Positions 34,730 to 45,780 of a stretch of DNA of 64,000 nucleotides are shown in pieces (the first letter of the stretch is position 1; each line of letters opens with the position of its first letter). The notes under the pieces are model-generated. The model ran no database searches. It saw only the letters and a program-made list of their open reading frames with translations, and had not been told where the DNA came from. Made by a program: the position numbers and the translations under genes. The stretch is from contig JAESUZ010004792.1 in the NCBI GenBank assembly GCA_017311185.1, positions 434,001 through 498,000 of the forward strand, written 5' to 3'. The DNA is from Proteles cristata cristata. Taxonomy: Eukaryota > Chordata > Mammalia > Carnivora > Hyaenidae.

Positions 34730-35770
34730 TAACTTGGGAGAGAGCCTCTAGAAGTAAAGAGCAGATGCAAAGCCTCAGAGCTGGGAATAAGCCTGATTTG
34801 TTTAAGGAACAACTAAGAAATCAAGCCATCCCTCCTCCTGGAGTTAGCAGGGCAGGGGAATAGTAGGAAATGAGGCTAGAGAGGCACTAGATTTTAATTT
34901 TCACTCCAAGTAAGATGGCAAGCTATTGGAAGATGCAGGAAGACAGAAGCATGTCATGACCTGATTTTCATTTTTAAATGACTATTCCAGCTGCTTTGTC
35001 AATAGACTATAAAGAAATAAGAGGGATATTGGGAAGATTGGTTGAAGGCTGTTGCAATGATCCAGCCAAGATATGATGAACAAAATAGCAGTGAAGATTG
35101 TAAGGGCAATTTTGGGAAAGGTACCGTCGGCAGAATTTACTGAAGGAGTGAAAGTGAAGTCTGAAGAGAGAGAGGTCAAAGATGTAGTTTCCACTTGCTA
35201 AGTTGGGATGACCTCAAAGACAGCAATTTGGAGACAGAAGGTCAGGAATTTGCATCCAGTAAGAAATATTGAGAAACTTATTGTATATACACTAGATTTG
35301 GTGGGGGGGGGGGTGGATATCCAAGTTACTGGTATAAATTTGGGAATCATAAAATATAGATTTTATTTGAAACCATGCATCTGAATAAATAAAATCATGA
35401 TGGTGTGAGTATGGAGAAAGAAGTCCATGGACTGAGATCTAGAGCCTATCAACATTAAGCATCGAGATCACAAGCAGGAATGAACAAAAAAGACAGAGAA
35501 GGAAAGGTCAGTGAGGTAGGAGGTTGTGGTGATGAATGTGTTGCCAGAAGAGGCTGTGATCAAATATGCACATGCCATTGCTGGGTCAATTTCACAAACA
35601 TTAGAAATTGACCAGCGATCTCACTGGTGACTCTGATAAGAGGTGAATGGGTAGAAAGTTTGAGTCTAACAGCCAACTCTCAGTAGAGACAACTCTTTAT
35701 GAGTTTTGTTTTAAGGAGGAACAGAGAAATAGGGAATAAGGTGGACTTACTGGTAAAATTAAACATTAGG
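34730..35770 (+). repeat. Long ancient interspersed repeat, family unresolved
   Basis: About 1 kb follows a common old mammalian repeat: 'gatggcaagctattggaagatg', 'gcatgtcatgacctgattttcatttttaaatgactattccagctgc', 'gaaggctgttgcaatgatccagccaagatatgatg', 'gatatccaagttactggtataaatttgggaatcataa', 'gaaaggtcagtgaggtaggagg'. I recognise the consensus order but not the family name. The 85- and 70-codon minus frames here are incidental. Confidence 0.6.
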
Positions 35771-36009
35771 GAAATAGAATTTAAAAAGATCTTCACATTA
35801 GTACATACTGCAAAGAATATTGAGGATGTCTTCAAGTATTAAAAATAAAATAATAAAACATTAAAGCACTTGTAAGACAATATAGGTGAATAACAATGTA
35901 ATATTGCATCCCTGGTCTGCCATATTGCTAAAAGAAGAGAAGCATTTTCTATATTTTCTACATCAAGGATACATTATCTTTGAAATTGGGTTGGAATATA
36001 CTATTCATT

Positions 36010-36240
36010 TTCCTCGTGCCACTCCCTGCACCCTCACTTAAATGTCTTTGCTCATCCTGTTCTGCTACCTAAAATGTCTCCATCCTTGACACATTTCTAA
36101 GTGTTACTTGTACTCAAGGTCCAAGACAAATGCTGCCTCCTCCATGAAGCATTCCTTAATCTTTCTTGCTGCTCTGAATTTAGAGTTTTATCTGAACCTT
36201 TCCTTTGGAAATGGGTCCTTTTCTCTCCTGTGTTGATTAT
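36010..36240 (+). repeat. L2 LINE 3'-region remnant
   Basis: 'caaatgctgcctcctccatgaagcattccttaatctttcttgctgctctgaattt' is a close match to L2 'aaatgccacctcctccatgaagccttccctgatc'. The upstream 'ctttgctcatcctgttctgctacctaaaatg' also fits. Confidence 0.85.
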
Positions 36241-36289
36241 CTAAATATGGTAGACATTTTTCATTCGTGATTATAGAAGTTAGGGCTTT

Positions 36290-38334
36290 GATCATTTGCA
36301 AAGCCTTCAAAGTGTCATTATTGATATTATACTTTAGTATCGATGTCCCCATTTGAATCTAATACTCCATGGCTATCGTTAGAAATGATTCCAGTAGCTC
36401 CTAAGAGCAGCTGGGAAGGCTCTGGGCATCCATGTCCCAGTTAATCTATGTTTATCTCCATACACATGCTAATAAGATGGCAAAACTTTGATTCTCTCAA
36501 GGGGGGAAAAAAACAGCTTCCTAATAAGAAAATTATCTTCTACTCTTGGTAATGAACATGATGAGAAAATGAGGAGATCCAATCAAGTGATGGCTATGGC
36601 CAGAAAATAGATTTTTTAAAATAAGTTTAAGATTTCAAAAGATTCCGTTTCTGCAGTTGCTCAGACATGAATGATTCCACCACACATTCCATGTGGAAAC
36701 TGAGAAAAGCAATCCATGAAACTATTTTAGCAAGTACTGTGGATAGTGCCAAAACTGCTCAAGTGAGAGATACGTGGTATGGAGTTTATGTTAATGGCAA
36801 CATTTATTTTAATGGCTTTATAAATTACTTGAGTCCTTTATTTATAGAATCATTAAAGGTCCAAAGGGGTCACTTAAAATTTTCAGTTATATTTTATTGC
36901 ATTTTATGTAGGGAATTATATGCTTTAGTAAGATTTATGAATATGGGGATTCTAAAACATCTCAGGGTGTATCCCTTGCAAATATCAAGGATTTTATGAA
37001 TGTTTATTTTATCCTAGGCAGCATTTAACTCCTCTCCCTCATTTTACCTAACAGTGCTTTCCCCAAAGTAGCCACCTGTCAGTATTTGCTGAAAGAAGGA
37101 AGAAAAGAAGAGGAAAAAGTGAAAGAAAAATGGAAGCTGTTCTCATTTTTATGTTGTTTCTCCACATTCTTGCATTTTTCCTTAGGTGGGTTTACTTAAG
37201 TAATGTCAGAATAAGTGAGGAATATAGAGATTGTCTTCAGTTTCCATTTATGGAATTGCAACAAATAAATAACATCCTCATTCATTATTAATAGGCTTTC
37301 TAGAGATCAAAAAGGTGGATTCCAATTTCCAATGAATAATTCTACAGCAATTATTCACAGTTTAAATAAAAGAAAAGGCATTTTTATGTGGACGATACAA
37401 ACAGTGGATAATTAAAATTAAGTAACTGATTTTCATAAATAATGAAGATGGGAAATTGTCTCTGTCTTCATTTGCAAAGCTTCATTTCCAATTCAGCCCC
37501 TGTGAAGAGGATTAACCACTTCCACACTCCATGGGTGGGAGAGGACAGCCATTATGCATACTACACAATTTTGTTACAAAAAGGTGTAAGAAGGAGCTCA
37601 TTTCAGCTGCTCACATTGGATAACAAAGTACTGAGCCTGTATGGCTCTTTTTAAAAATTCTCATTAAGAGCTATAAATAACATTTTCCAAAACATACATG
37701 CACACTCATATACCTACTCATTTGTACAACTACATGCAAACATATACGCAAAATACTTAATTGAAAATTGAGTAGTAGATGTACTTTAGAACTGGCAACA
37801 AATTGTTCATTTCCTTTCATTAAAAAGAGACCTAACATTGCAGCAAGAACAATAACAAAATGGTCCATTGCTTATACTGTCATTTTCAAAAGAAGAAATA
37901 CAGAAAATAAATAAGAAAGGGCTAGGATCAGTTAGTGACATTAAATGAATGCTTAAAGATGATAAGTTTTGAAAACTCTGTCTAATTTATTTCTGACGTG
38001 GAACAAAGCAAGATGGAATCGAGTGAGGCAGAGGGTGGGACGTTGCATGGCCATTTTTTGTCCTTTGGTCCCCTGCCTCCAAGACTTTTCTTTGGATAGA
38101 TTCTCCTACCCTAAAAGAAGTCTGGACAAGCATTATAGTTAAAGTCAAATTTCCCATATTAAGTGACTTAACTATTTCACTCAATTCATTTTTCCCTTGA
38201 AAGGGATGAGGCCTACGAAGCTCATGAATATTATCTCAAATTCTGTCATTGCACAGAAAGAGTTCCCGCACTCATGTATGTGAGCACCAGAACACAATAT
38301 GTTTGGTAGAAGGGATAGTTGTGAAGATGAAAGC
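36290..38334. other. Unique sequence, nothing recognised
   Basis: About 2 kb free of recognisable interspersed repeats, mostly AT-rich. A 110-codon frame at 36667-36999 has no recognisable domain. The unusual absence of repeats for this window may mean constraint or chance. Confidence 0.45.
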
Positions 38335-38510
38335 ATACAATTAGAGAATATGGACTTGGGGCCCAGTCCCTTACTAGCTGTGTGACCTTGAAAGAGTTAC
38401 TAAAATGTTCAGTTTTGTTAGGTAGAGAGAGTGAGGATAATAATAGAACCGAACTCACATGGTTCTTCTGCAGAGCCAGTGTAATACTTCATGTGAAAAC
38501 CCTTGTGTGA
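38335..38510 (+). repeat. MIR SINE remnant
   Basis: 'agagaatatggacttggggcccagtccc', 'ttactagctgtgtgaccttgaaagagttactaaaatgttc', 'gaggataataatagaaccgaactcacatggttc' follow MIR in sense order, with a clear 'actagctgtgtgacctt' core. Confidence 0.88.
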
Positions 38511-38689
38511 CTAAATGGTCCTAAATTCTTTCCCTTGTTATCACCCAGCAATGTGTTGTAATGTTTTCCTATTTTGGCTCATTAATACATAGTCATGGCT
38601 TTATTTCTTTTCATATAAGTTTAATGATTATTCAATTTTTTATCACATTTATTTAATTTATAGGATGTTTTAGTTTTCTGACAGTAAAT

Positions 38690-38870
38690 CAATATTTATA
38701 TACTGTTGACTGATAATGCTGCTTAATGACCAGGGCATAAATTATAGCATGTTATATATCAGCCAAGCCTAATACTGCCATGAGATAGATACGGGAAATT
38801 ATGCAGTCTGCATTATTTGCCACAGAAATAAAGCCATGATCAATAATGTCTGAAAAGGCTGTGATGATAT
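38690..38870. promoter_or_regulatory. Candidate conserved non-coding block
   Basis: Repeat-free sequence with 'gataatgctgcttaatgaccagggcataaattatagcatg' and 'gaaattatgcagtctgcattatttgcc', containing octamer/POU-like ATGCA and ATTA cores. No SINE or LINE homology. Function is inferred only from motif density and lack of repeats. Confidence 0.25.
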
Positions 38871-39144
38871 GAAGAGCAAAAGATACTTTTTCCTACTCTC
38901 TGGACACCCCTTTTAGCTCCTTCCTGGGAAATCAACAGGTATTGGAGTCCACAATGTAAATGACTCAATCTCCTGCGCACTTGGGAGACTGTGGGTCCAT
39001 CTATAGAGATATCCCATGGGAGACAATTAGTGCCTGGTATATATTTCCGTTGGTCTATCACCCCTCAACCAAGTGGTTTCTTTCTTCTCCCTTTTTCAAA
39101 TATACAAGATAACAGAACAGATCACTGAGCATTTATTATATATA

Positions 39145-39500
39145 CCATGCACTTCAATACCTCTAAACTATTCACTTTGGTCTGGAAGGCCTTCATACTC
39201 TCCACTTCTGACACTCACCCACATTCTCTGACTCTAAACTTCCACTTACTCTTAAAGAAACAACTCAAAAGTCATATTATCTATGTAATAATTACCCACA
39301 TCTTCTCTAATGGAAGATTTAGTCGCTCTTTATCCATGACTCTTTTTCCATTAGAACACTCTTTTTGAAGTATACACCAAGTGAGCTTGACTCTAAAGAG
39401 AAAATATGCAAATCTTACACATTCTTTTAAGACCCATGCACTTCCCCAGGAAGGTTTCAGTCACATAACATGTACTTAGTAAATATTGATGAATGGATAA
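39145..39500 (+). repeat. L2 LINE 3'-region remnant
   Basis: 'actttggtctggaaggccttcatactctccac' and the end 'taacatgtacttagtaaatattgatgaatgga' resemble L2 ('gcctggaacgctcttcc...agtaggcactcaataaatgtttgttgaatgaatg'). The middle part is diverged. Confidence 0.5.
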
Positions 39501-40598
39501 AGGAAAGACACTCTATCTTGAAACAGTTAGAAAATCCAAGCCTTTGCTCCTTAGAAGAAGACCATCTCAAACAGATGAAACAAAAGTTTGATCAAGAAGA
39601 TAAGCCTGAACCATATGAGTTTTCCCTTTAACCCATCCCATATCCTATGGAGTAACAAGAAACATATGTGAGGGCTGGGGAGAGAAAGCCCATAAGAGTA
39701 CAGAGAAACAAGAGTTGTAGCAGCGGACTACAAATTTGATGATTCTCTAAACAATACAAAGCAGATAGAATCAGATTTACCAAAAATAGTGAAATCTCCT
39801 AAAACAAGAGTCCAAAAATACATGCTCATGAAGAGAACACTTGTGGAAGAAAATATGCAAGGAGTTCTGATTGAATAGTTTATTGAAAAATGTGTTCAGA
39901 GGGTGTGCATAAAGTCACCAAGGCTGTTGGTCTCTCCACATGTGTCCTATACCTCCACTTGACCAAGTCAGCAGAGCTCCCTGGTATTTGTACTACTGAA
40001 AAGCAGTTTGTGTGAGCATTGAGCAGTTGAGACCTAGGGGATGGGGTCTCCCAGGATGGGTGGTACTGGAATCCAATGTCAAACCTACCTGCCATATCAC
40101 CCTCAACAGCACAGCATTAGCCTTCTCCTACAGTTATGTGAACCAGAACAGTCAAGAAAACCTAGCACCAGACAAAAGAGAAGCAACTTCAAGTGAAAAG
40201 GAAAACACACAGAATCAGGACTCATGCACCATTTGAAGGAAACCAACACACATTTTTTAAAAAGTACTTATAGAACAGAGATGAAGATTTTAAATTATAT
40301 TAATGTCCTTAGAGCTATGGTAGAAGATGTGAAATATTTAAACAGAAACAAAAACAATCTTAGATCTTGGAACAAAGAAATATGATCCTTAAAGTAAAAT
40401 AAATACTAAAACATATAATTGAAATAAGTAAGCTGGAAAATCAAGCTAAGGGTTTCTCCTAGAAAACATCATAAATAAGAAGCAAAGAAATAGAAAGCAT
40501 AAGAGAATTTAAGAGACAAGAAGAGTTCTGGAAAAGAAAAATGAACAGGAAGACCAACATCATTGAAATTTTCTTAGAGGTGTATAATAGCTCTTTTT

Positions 40599-40836
40599 AA
40601 TTATTTTTTTATTTCAGAGAAAAAGAGAGGAGGGGGAAGCAGAGGAGAAGGACAGAGGACAAGAAAGAGAGAGAGAGAGAGAGAGAGAATCTTAAGTAGG
40701 TTTGTGGAACCAGTACAGGGTCCAGGCAGGGGTTGACACAGGGCCCTACATGGGGCTCAATCCTGCAACTCTGGGATCATGACCTGAGCTGAAATCAACA
40801 GTCAGAGGCACAACTGACTGAGCCACTGAGGTGCTC
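40599..40836 (-). mobile_element. SINEC, old copy with expanded purine tract
   Basis: 'tttttatttcagagaaaaagagagg', about 80 bp of AG-rich sequence, 'gaatcttaagtagg', 'ctacatggggctcaatcctgcaactctgggatcatgacctgagctgaaatc', and head 'tgactgagccactgaggtgctcc'. The purine tract and a duplicated-looking middle ('gtacagggtccaggcaggggttgacacagggccc') make it longer than usual. Confidence 0.9.
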
Positions 40837-41944
40837 CCTGAATAAATACCTAGTTTTTCTGATTGAGAAGATCTACCTTGTGCCAAAAGGATGCATTTTA
40901 CTAGTTCTGCAACTTTAAACATCATGGTGAAATGTCAGAACCTTATACATAAAGAAAAATCCTAAACAGTTCTAAGGTGAAAATACAATTACTTACAAAG
41001 TGTATGAGAATTAAATTCATTAAATCCCATTTCTCAATAGCAACACTGGGTGCTAAATGAAAATGGACCTCATGTCATTACTTGGAAACCAGACTTAATA
41101 CCCTGCCGAACTTAGAGTCAAGTATGGAGACAAAAAATTTTTTTGAACCTGCAAAAACTTCGGGAAAAAATTGATGAAAGGATAAACCAATACAACAAAT
41201 AACAAACCCAAGAAAAAGGGTACCAGAAAGAATAACAATCAAAGAAAACACTAAAAGTTATAGTTAGGTTAAATAACTGTTGACGCTTGATGTTTTAAAA
41301 ATGTATACAATAACCATCTGGAACTAAAATCCCAGATGTTCTCAACATGGAGTCTGCCAGAGAGGGTAGTGGGAAGTGCAAGGATTACTAAAAATTTTAT
41401 TCTTATATAAGAGGAAGATATAAGTACTAAGCTATTGACACATTGTTAAATTGTTAAAAATATATGTGATCACAGAAAAATAGAACCATATAAATTTAAA
41501 TAGAAAAATACAAATTTCAAATTACTAGGGAGAAAATTTAGTGGGATTATATTATACATATAATATATAATATGTCATCAATCTAGCAAAGGACAATATA
41601 GAAAGAAACAAAACATAGTAAAAGCAAAGAATATTAGCAATCACAAAAGGTACATTTTAAACTCTCTGAAAAAAAAAATAGCTACATGGAGACTACAATA
41701 GGCCCACTGAAATGAAAAGATAGAATGGATTTTTTCAAAGGATGTAAAAATATTTACTAGGTAAATGGCAATAAAAATTATTATAAAATGATATAGTGTA
41801 GCAAAATTGATATCAAAAAGTAGAATACAGTAGAAAGCATTTAATAGGATAAAGTGAATACCCAGAGTTAATAAAACATGTAATCCAATAAAATGAATTA
41901 GTCATGAATTTTTACCCATCTAGCTGCAAACCTAAATATATGCA

Positions 41945-41970
41945 AGTGTGTGTGTGTGTGTGTGTGTGTA
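41945..41970 (+). repeat. (GT)n microsatellite
   Basis: About 12 GT units inside the ancient L1. Confidence 0.92.
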
Positions 41971-42966
41971 CAGCAAAATCTGATCAACACACAAGGAGAA
42001 ACTAAAAAATCCTCAAACACAGAAGGAACTTTAACCAAACTCTTTCAATAACTGTTGATAGAGTAGAAATAAAAGAGGAATGGACCCAAGGCAGGAAAGG
42101 AAGACAGAGGAAGAGAGAGAAAAGGGAGAGACAGAGGACAAGAGAGAGGGAGAAAGAATATGTTCTAGGAAAGAAAATTTATCCCAGTCAGTTGAGAAGA
42201 TTCAGAAAACTGATTGAACAAATAATAGTAGAAAAAATGTCTATGACTTTCTCAAAAGTTTCCAATCATTTGATATCTTCTAACAAGCAAAAATAAAGAC
42301 AAAACACAAAAACCACTCTGAGGTGAGATTATAAAAGCATTCCAACTGTTTCAGAAAATAGGAGATTCCTATGAGGCCAGGCTAACTTCAATACCAAAAC
42401 CAAGCAAAAACTACAAAGAAGAAATCAAAGGAGTAATTTCATTTCTCTAAGACTTCTAAATAAAATATCAGCAAATTAAATTCACTTATGAATTAACAGA
42501 CTACTATATCATGACAAGCCAAGTTCAACTCCAGAAGACCAAAATGGTTTAATATCAGGAAAACTGTTAATATCATTAGGTATGATAATAGATTTAAAGA
42601 GAAACACAATACAATCATTTTAATAAAAACTGAAAAGCATTCGATAGCATCTAACAGCCCTGTTTGAGCAAACAAACATTTTGGCAAGCTGGAAATAGAC
42701 GGGAATGTCTTCAATGTTACAAAGGCTTTTTACAGAAGCCTACAGCAATTATATATAAGATGACTCACTAACAGCATTCCTTTTAGAGTTGGGGGAGGGG
42801 GAGATAGATTCTTTTCAATATTACACTGCAGGCCTAGCCATGAAAATGTCAAAGTAAATGGTATAAAGAGCATAAAGGCAGCTACAAAACTGTCACACTT
42901 TTCTACAGTATGATCTCCCACCTTTAAAGGAATAGACAAACTCTACAGACAAAAACTGTTAGAATC

Positions 42967-43168
42967 GGGGTGCCTGGGTGGCTCAGTCAGTTGAGCATTC
43001 GACTTTGGCTCAGGTCAGATCTTGCAGTTCGTGGGTTTGAGCCCCGCATCAGGCTCTGTGCTGACAGCTCAGATCCTGGAACCTGCTTCAGATTCTGTGT
43101 CTCCCTCTCTCCTTGCCCCTTCCCTGCTCACACTCTGTCTCTCGAAAACAAATAAACATTTTTAAAAA
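42967..43168 (+). mobile_element. SINEC, felid type
   Basis: 'ggggtgcctgggtggctcagtcagttgagcattcgactttggctcaggtc', 'cagttcgtgggtttgagccccgcatcaggctctgtgctgacagctcag', CT-rich part, 'cgaaaacaaataaac' tail. It interrupts the reverse transcriptase region of the ancient L1. Confidence 0.96.
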
Positions 43169-43307
43169 ATGTTTAGCTATTAAAATAAGAAAGCCTCATA
43201 AGATGACAGACACATCATCATGTAGAAAAGTCAATAACAATCTTATATGTTAGCATATGGCATAAACTAGAAAACATAAGTTTTAAAAATCTTGATTATA
43301 TACACAA

Positions 43308-43335
43308 CCACACCCCCCCCCCACACACACACACT
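43308..43335 (+). repeat. C-run plus (CA)n tract
   Basis: About 12 C residues flanked by 'cacac' and followed by about six CA units. Confidence 0.9.
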
Positions 43336-44154
43336 ATTAAAACATTTGGGGGGGGAAATGCTCAAACATAGCATGGAAGTTTTGAAAAGAAAAAGTTAGA
43401 AGTCAATTGTTCTATCCATTTACTACCTGTACTATTTTTTTTTTAAAACTATTATAGTAAAGACAATTGGATGATTAATAAAAAAATAGTACAGAATTTG
43501 AGAATTGAGAAACTGTTCCATAGATATACAGGCACTTATTTTATGATAATGCATAAAAATGTCATTTCACGTAAGAACAGAAAAGATGTACTATCCATGC
43601 AATTAATTGTTTCTAAGAAAATAAATAAAAGCAGAACTTTTTTTATACTACATGCAAACAATATATTCCAGAATTTCAAAAGGATTATGGAGCTAAATAT
43701 TAAATATATATGCCTTTATGATTTTTCCCAAAATTCTTGGCTGGGGAGGTTTCGTTAAGTAGACATTAAGAGCATAAGTCACAGTTAGTTAGGTCAGACC
43801 AGATTTGATGAAAATAAAAATCGTAAATTCTTTAACTTTATAAAATAATACGGCAACATTACAGGACATATGAATAGCTGTGAAAAACATTTTCTACATA
43901 AAATCAGACAGCAGTTTAATACTTAATATCATACATACATGTGCATGTATATATAACATACTTTCAAAGTTATAAGAAAAAATTAAAGAACTTATTAGAA
44001 CACTAATTATGTTAAAAAGTAATTCTCATAAGCTTTTGCACATATAAATATATGCAAATATATAAAGCCCTACTAGAATCAATAAAATGTTAATATAATA
44101 ATTATTATTATTATATTTAATATTTGTGCTTTAATAATAATGCTAACAATAATA

Positions 44155-44395
44155 AGTATACCTAACATTGTGAAGTGCTTGCCTAGCCCTCCACTTTGTG
44201 GGTGCGGCCTGTGCAGATTATAGAAGCCTTACACCCGGCTTTGCGAGACGGGTGTGTGCCCCACCTCAAAGACAGGAAAAGAGGATTTGGAAGACTGAAA
44301 GAGCTTGCCCACAGCACACTGTTACTTGTGAGGTAGTTTGAACTTGAACCAGGCCAGTCTGGCTCACAACCTGTTTTACTACTCTGCCATGTTTA
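44155..44395 (-). repeat. MIR-type remnant
   Basis: 'acattgtgaagtgcttgcctagccctccac', 'caaagacaggaaaagaggatttggaagactgaaagagcttgcccacagcacactgttacttgtgaggtagtttgaacttgaacc' and 'ctactctgccatg' follow antisense MIR. The middle is GC-richer than usual. Confidence 0.65.
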
Positions 44396-44429
44396 TTGTT
44401 TCTTCTGTTCACCAAATTGGTATACGTGT

Positions 44430-44628
44430 TTTAAAAAAATTGGTAAAGTTCAATGTTAGTAGAAATGAGGGGAAACTTTTATTCTCAAACATTCTTAGTG
44501 GAGGTATATATTGATAAAGCCTTTTTGATGAGTAGTGTGGCAGACTCTTTAAAAGCATTTTAAAGCGTACCATTCGATCCAAGAATTCCTCTTTCAGGAA
44601 GTTGTCATTAAGAAATACTTGCCATATG
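44430..44628 (+). mobile_element. Ancient L1 ORF2 3' part, left of the young L1
   Basis: 'taaagttcaatgttagtagaaatg' and 'taccattcgatccaagaattcctctttcaggaagttgtcattaagaaa' match an old L1 near its ORF2 C-terminus ('ttgacccagcaattccacttctaggaatttatcctaaggaaa'). The continuation is on the far side of the young L1 (51632-51850), showing that the young element landed in an older one. Confidence 0.7.
44610..44628 (+). repeat. Target-site duplication, 5' copy
   Basis: aagaaatacttgccatatg, identical to 51613-51631. The junction ATT|AAGA corresponds on the other strand to TCTT|AAT, a good match to the L1 endonuclease site TTTT|AA. Confidence 0.98.
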
Positions 44629-44637
44629 AGGACGGGG

Positions 44638-44648
44638 CAAGATGGCGG
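44638..44648 (+). promoter_or_regulatory. YY1-type motif at the L1 start
   Basis: caagatggcgg lies 9 bp from the element's first base. Human L1 has a YY1 site (CAAGATGGCCG) at the same place, which sets accurate transcription initiation. Matching position and sequence suggest the same role here; binding itself is inferred. Confidence 0.75.
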
Positions 44649-45649
44649 AGAAGTAAGGAGCTCTTTACTTGCACTCGCGCCCATACATCACACAGAAAAG
44701 ATCTGAAGCCATTGGAAACCTTACAAAACCTGAGAGACTGGGAGAAAAAGGACGCCGAATCCACTGAGAGAGCCTTCTAACGTGAGTGCGAACCGGGGAA
44801 GATAAAATCGGGCCGGGATCGGAGACTCCAGGGTGGGAGGCGATCCCACTCTACCCTCTACTGGGAGTGAGAGGGGAAAAGGAGAGAGTCCGAAACAGAA
44901 AACCTCCACTCAGAGGGGGGAAAACCTCCGCTCGGTGCATAGAAAGACTGTACTTGCCAAATACCTGCACACCAGGTCCCCTCGCACCAACTGGTCCTGG
45001 GGGGCTGAGCGCACAGACTGCTTTTTTGTGCCGCTCCTGGAGGTTGGATTTCAGAGTGGCGGCGCGCCTGCCGCCATTGTAGCTCCAGGGCGGCTGGGAC
45101 CCCTGAAAGAGCCGCGCTGACACCGGGCGTCCGCGCTCCAGGCTGGCTGGAACTCGAGAGGGAAGGCAAACAGCTAAAAACTGGGAAATTTGCCTGTGAG
45201 TTTATGTTTCGGGTGACGAGCCATAGAGGGACCCGGTTTTCCTCACTCCAGCGGGCTCGGGGCACGCGCATCCGGCAGGGAAGCCCCGGCGCATGCGCGC
45301 CAGCCTGAACCAGAGAAGGAAGCAGCGATTCTGACTCCGCCGCCAGAGCTCAGCAGGGAGCCTGGAATAGCCCGAGAGGGTTGTCTGGGAAGCTGTGTCT
45401 AAGGCAATTTCAGCGGGGCGCGCGGGCTGGGATTTGGAGATTGGAACTGGCCTGGGTTGAAGAGTGCAACCAACTTCGGCTGCGTCCCCGGAACGGGGAG
45501 TTGACACCCAAAAAAAAAAAGCGAGCTGCAGCGCGGGGTTCAAGAAGGGAATGGAGCACCGTCACTCTCCTCCCCACAACCACCAAGGCAGAACCCCCCG
45601 CCTGAGGCATCAGATCACGCCATGCCCATCCCTTCCTGAGAGATGACCT

Positions 45650-45780
45650 CCTCCCTTTTTTTTTCTTTCTTTTTTTTTTCCTTTTTTTTTGTTTTTTTCC
45701 TTTTTTTCTTCTTTCTTTTTTTTTCCGTTTCTTTTCTCTTTCTTTTTTTCTTCTTCTTTCTCTTTTCTCGCTTTTTTCCA
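45650..45780 (+). repeat. Polypyrimidine tract within the L1 5'UTR
   Basis: About 130 bp of almost only T and C (a few G), with T runs of 8-9. On the minus strand it encodes an apparent lysine/arginine-rich frame that has no biological meaning. Tract length probably varies between copies. Confidence 0.9.

Larger units (their letters stand above)
39700..43900 (+). mobile_element. Ancient L1 LINE, plus strand, long but fully decayed
   Basis: Order of recognisable parts: ORF1-like text at 40300-41000 ('catcatggtgaaatgtcagaaccttatacataaagaaaaatcctaaa', the ORF1 C-terminal region); ORF2 endonuclease-side text near 41900-42060; and the reverse transcriptase region at 42340-42900 ('ccaggctaacttcaataccaaaaccaagcaaaaactac', 'caatacaatcattttaataaaaactgaaaagcattcgatagcatc', 'gcaggcctagccatgaaaatg'). 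All frames are broken. SINEC copies and a (GT)n tract interrupt it. The 5' limit is uncertain. Confidence 0.65.
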
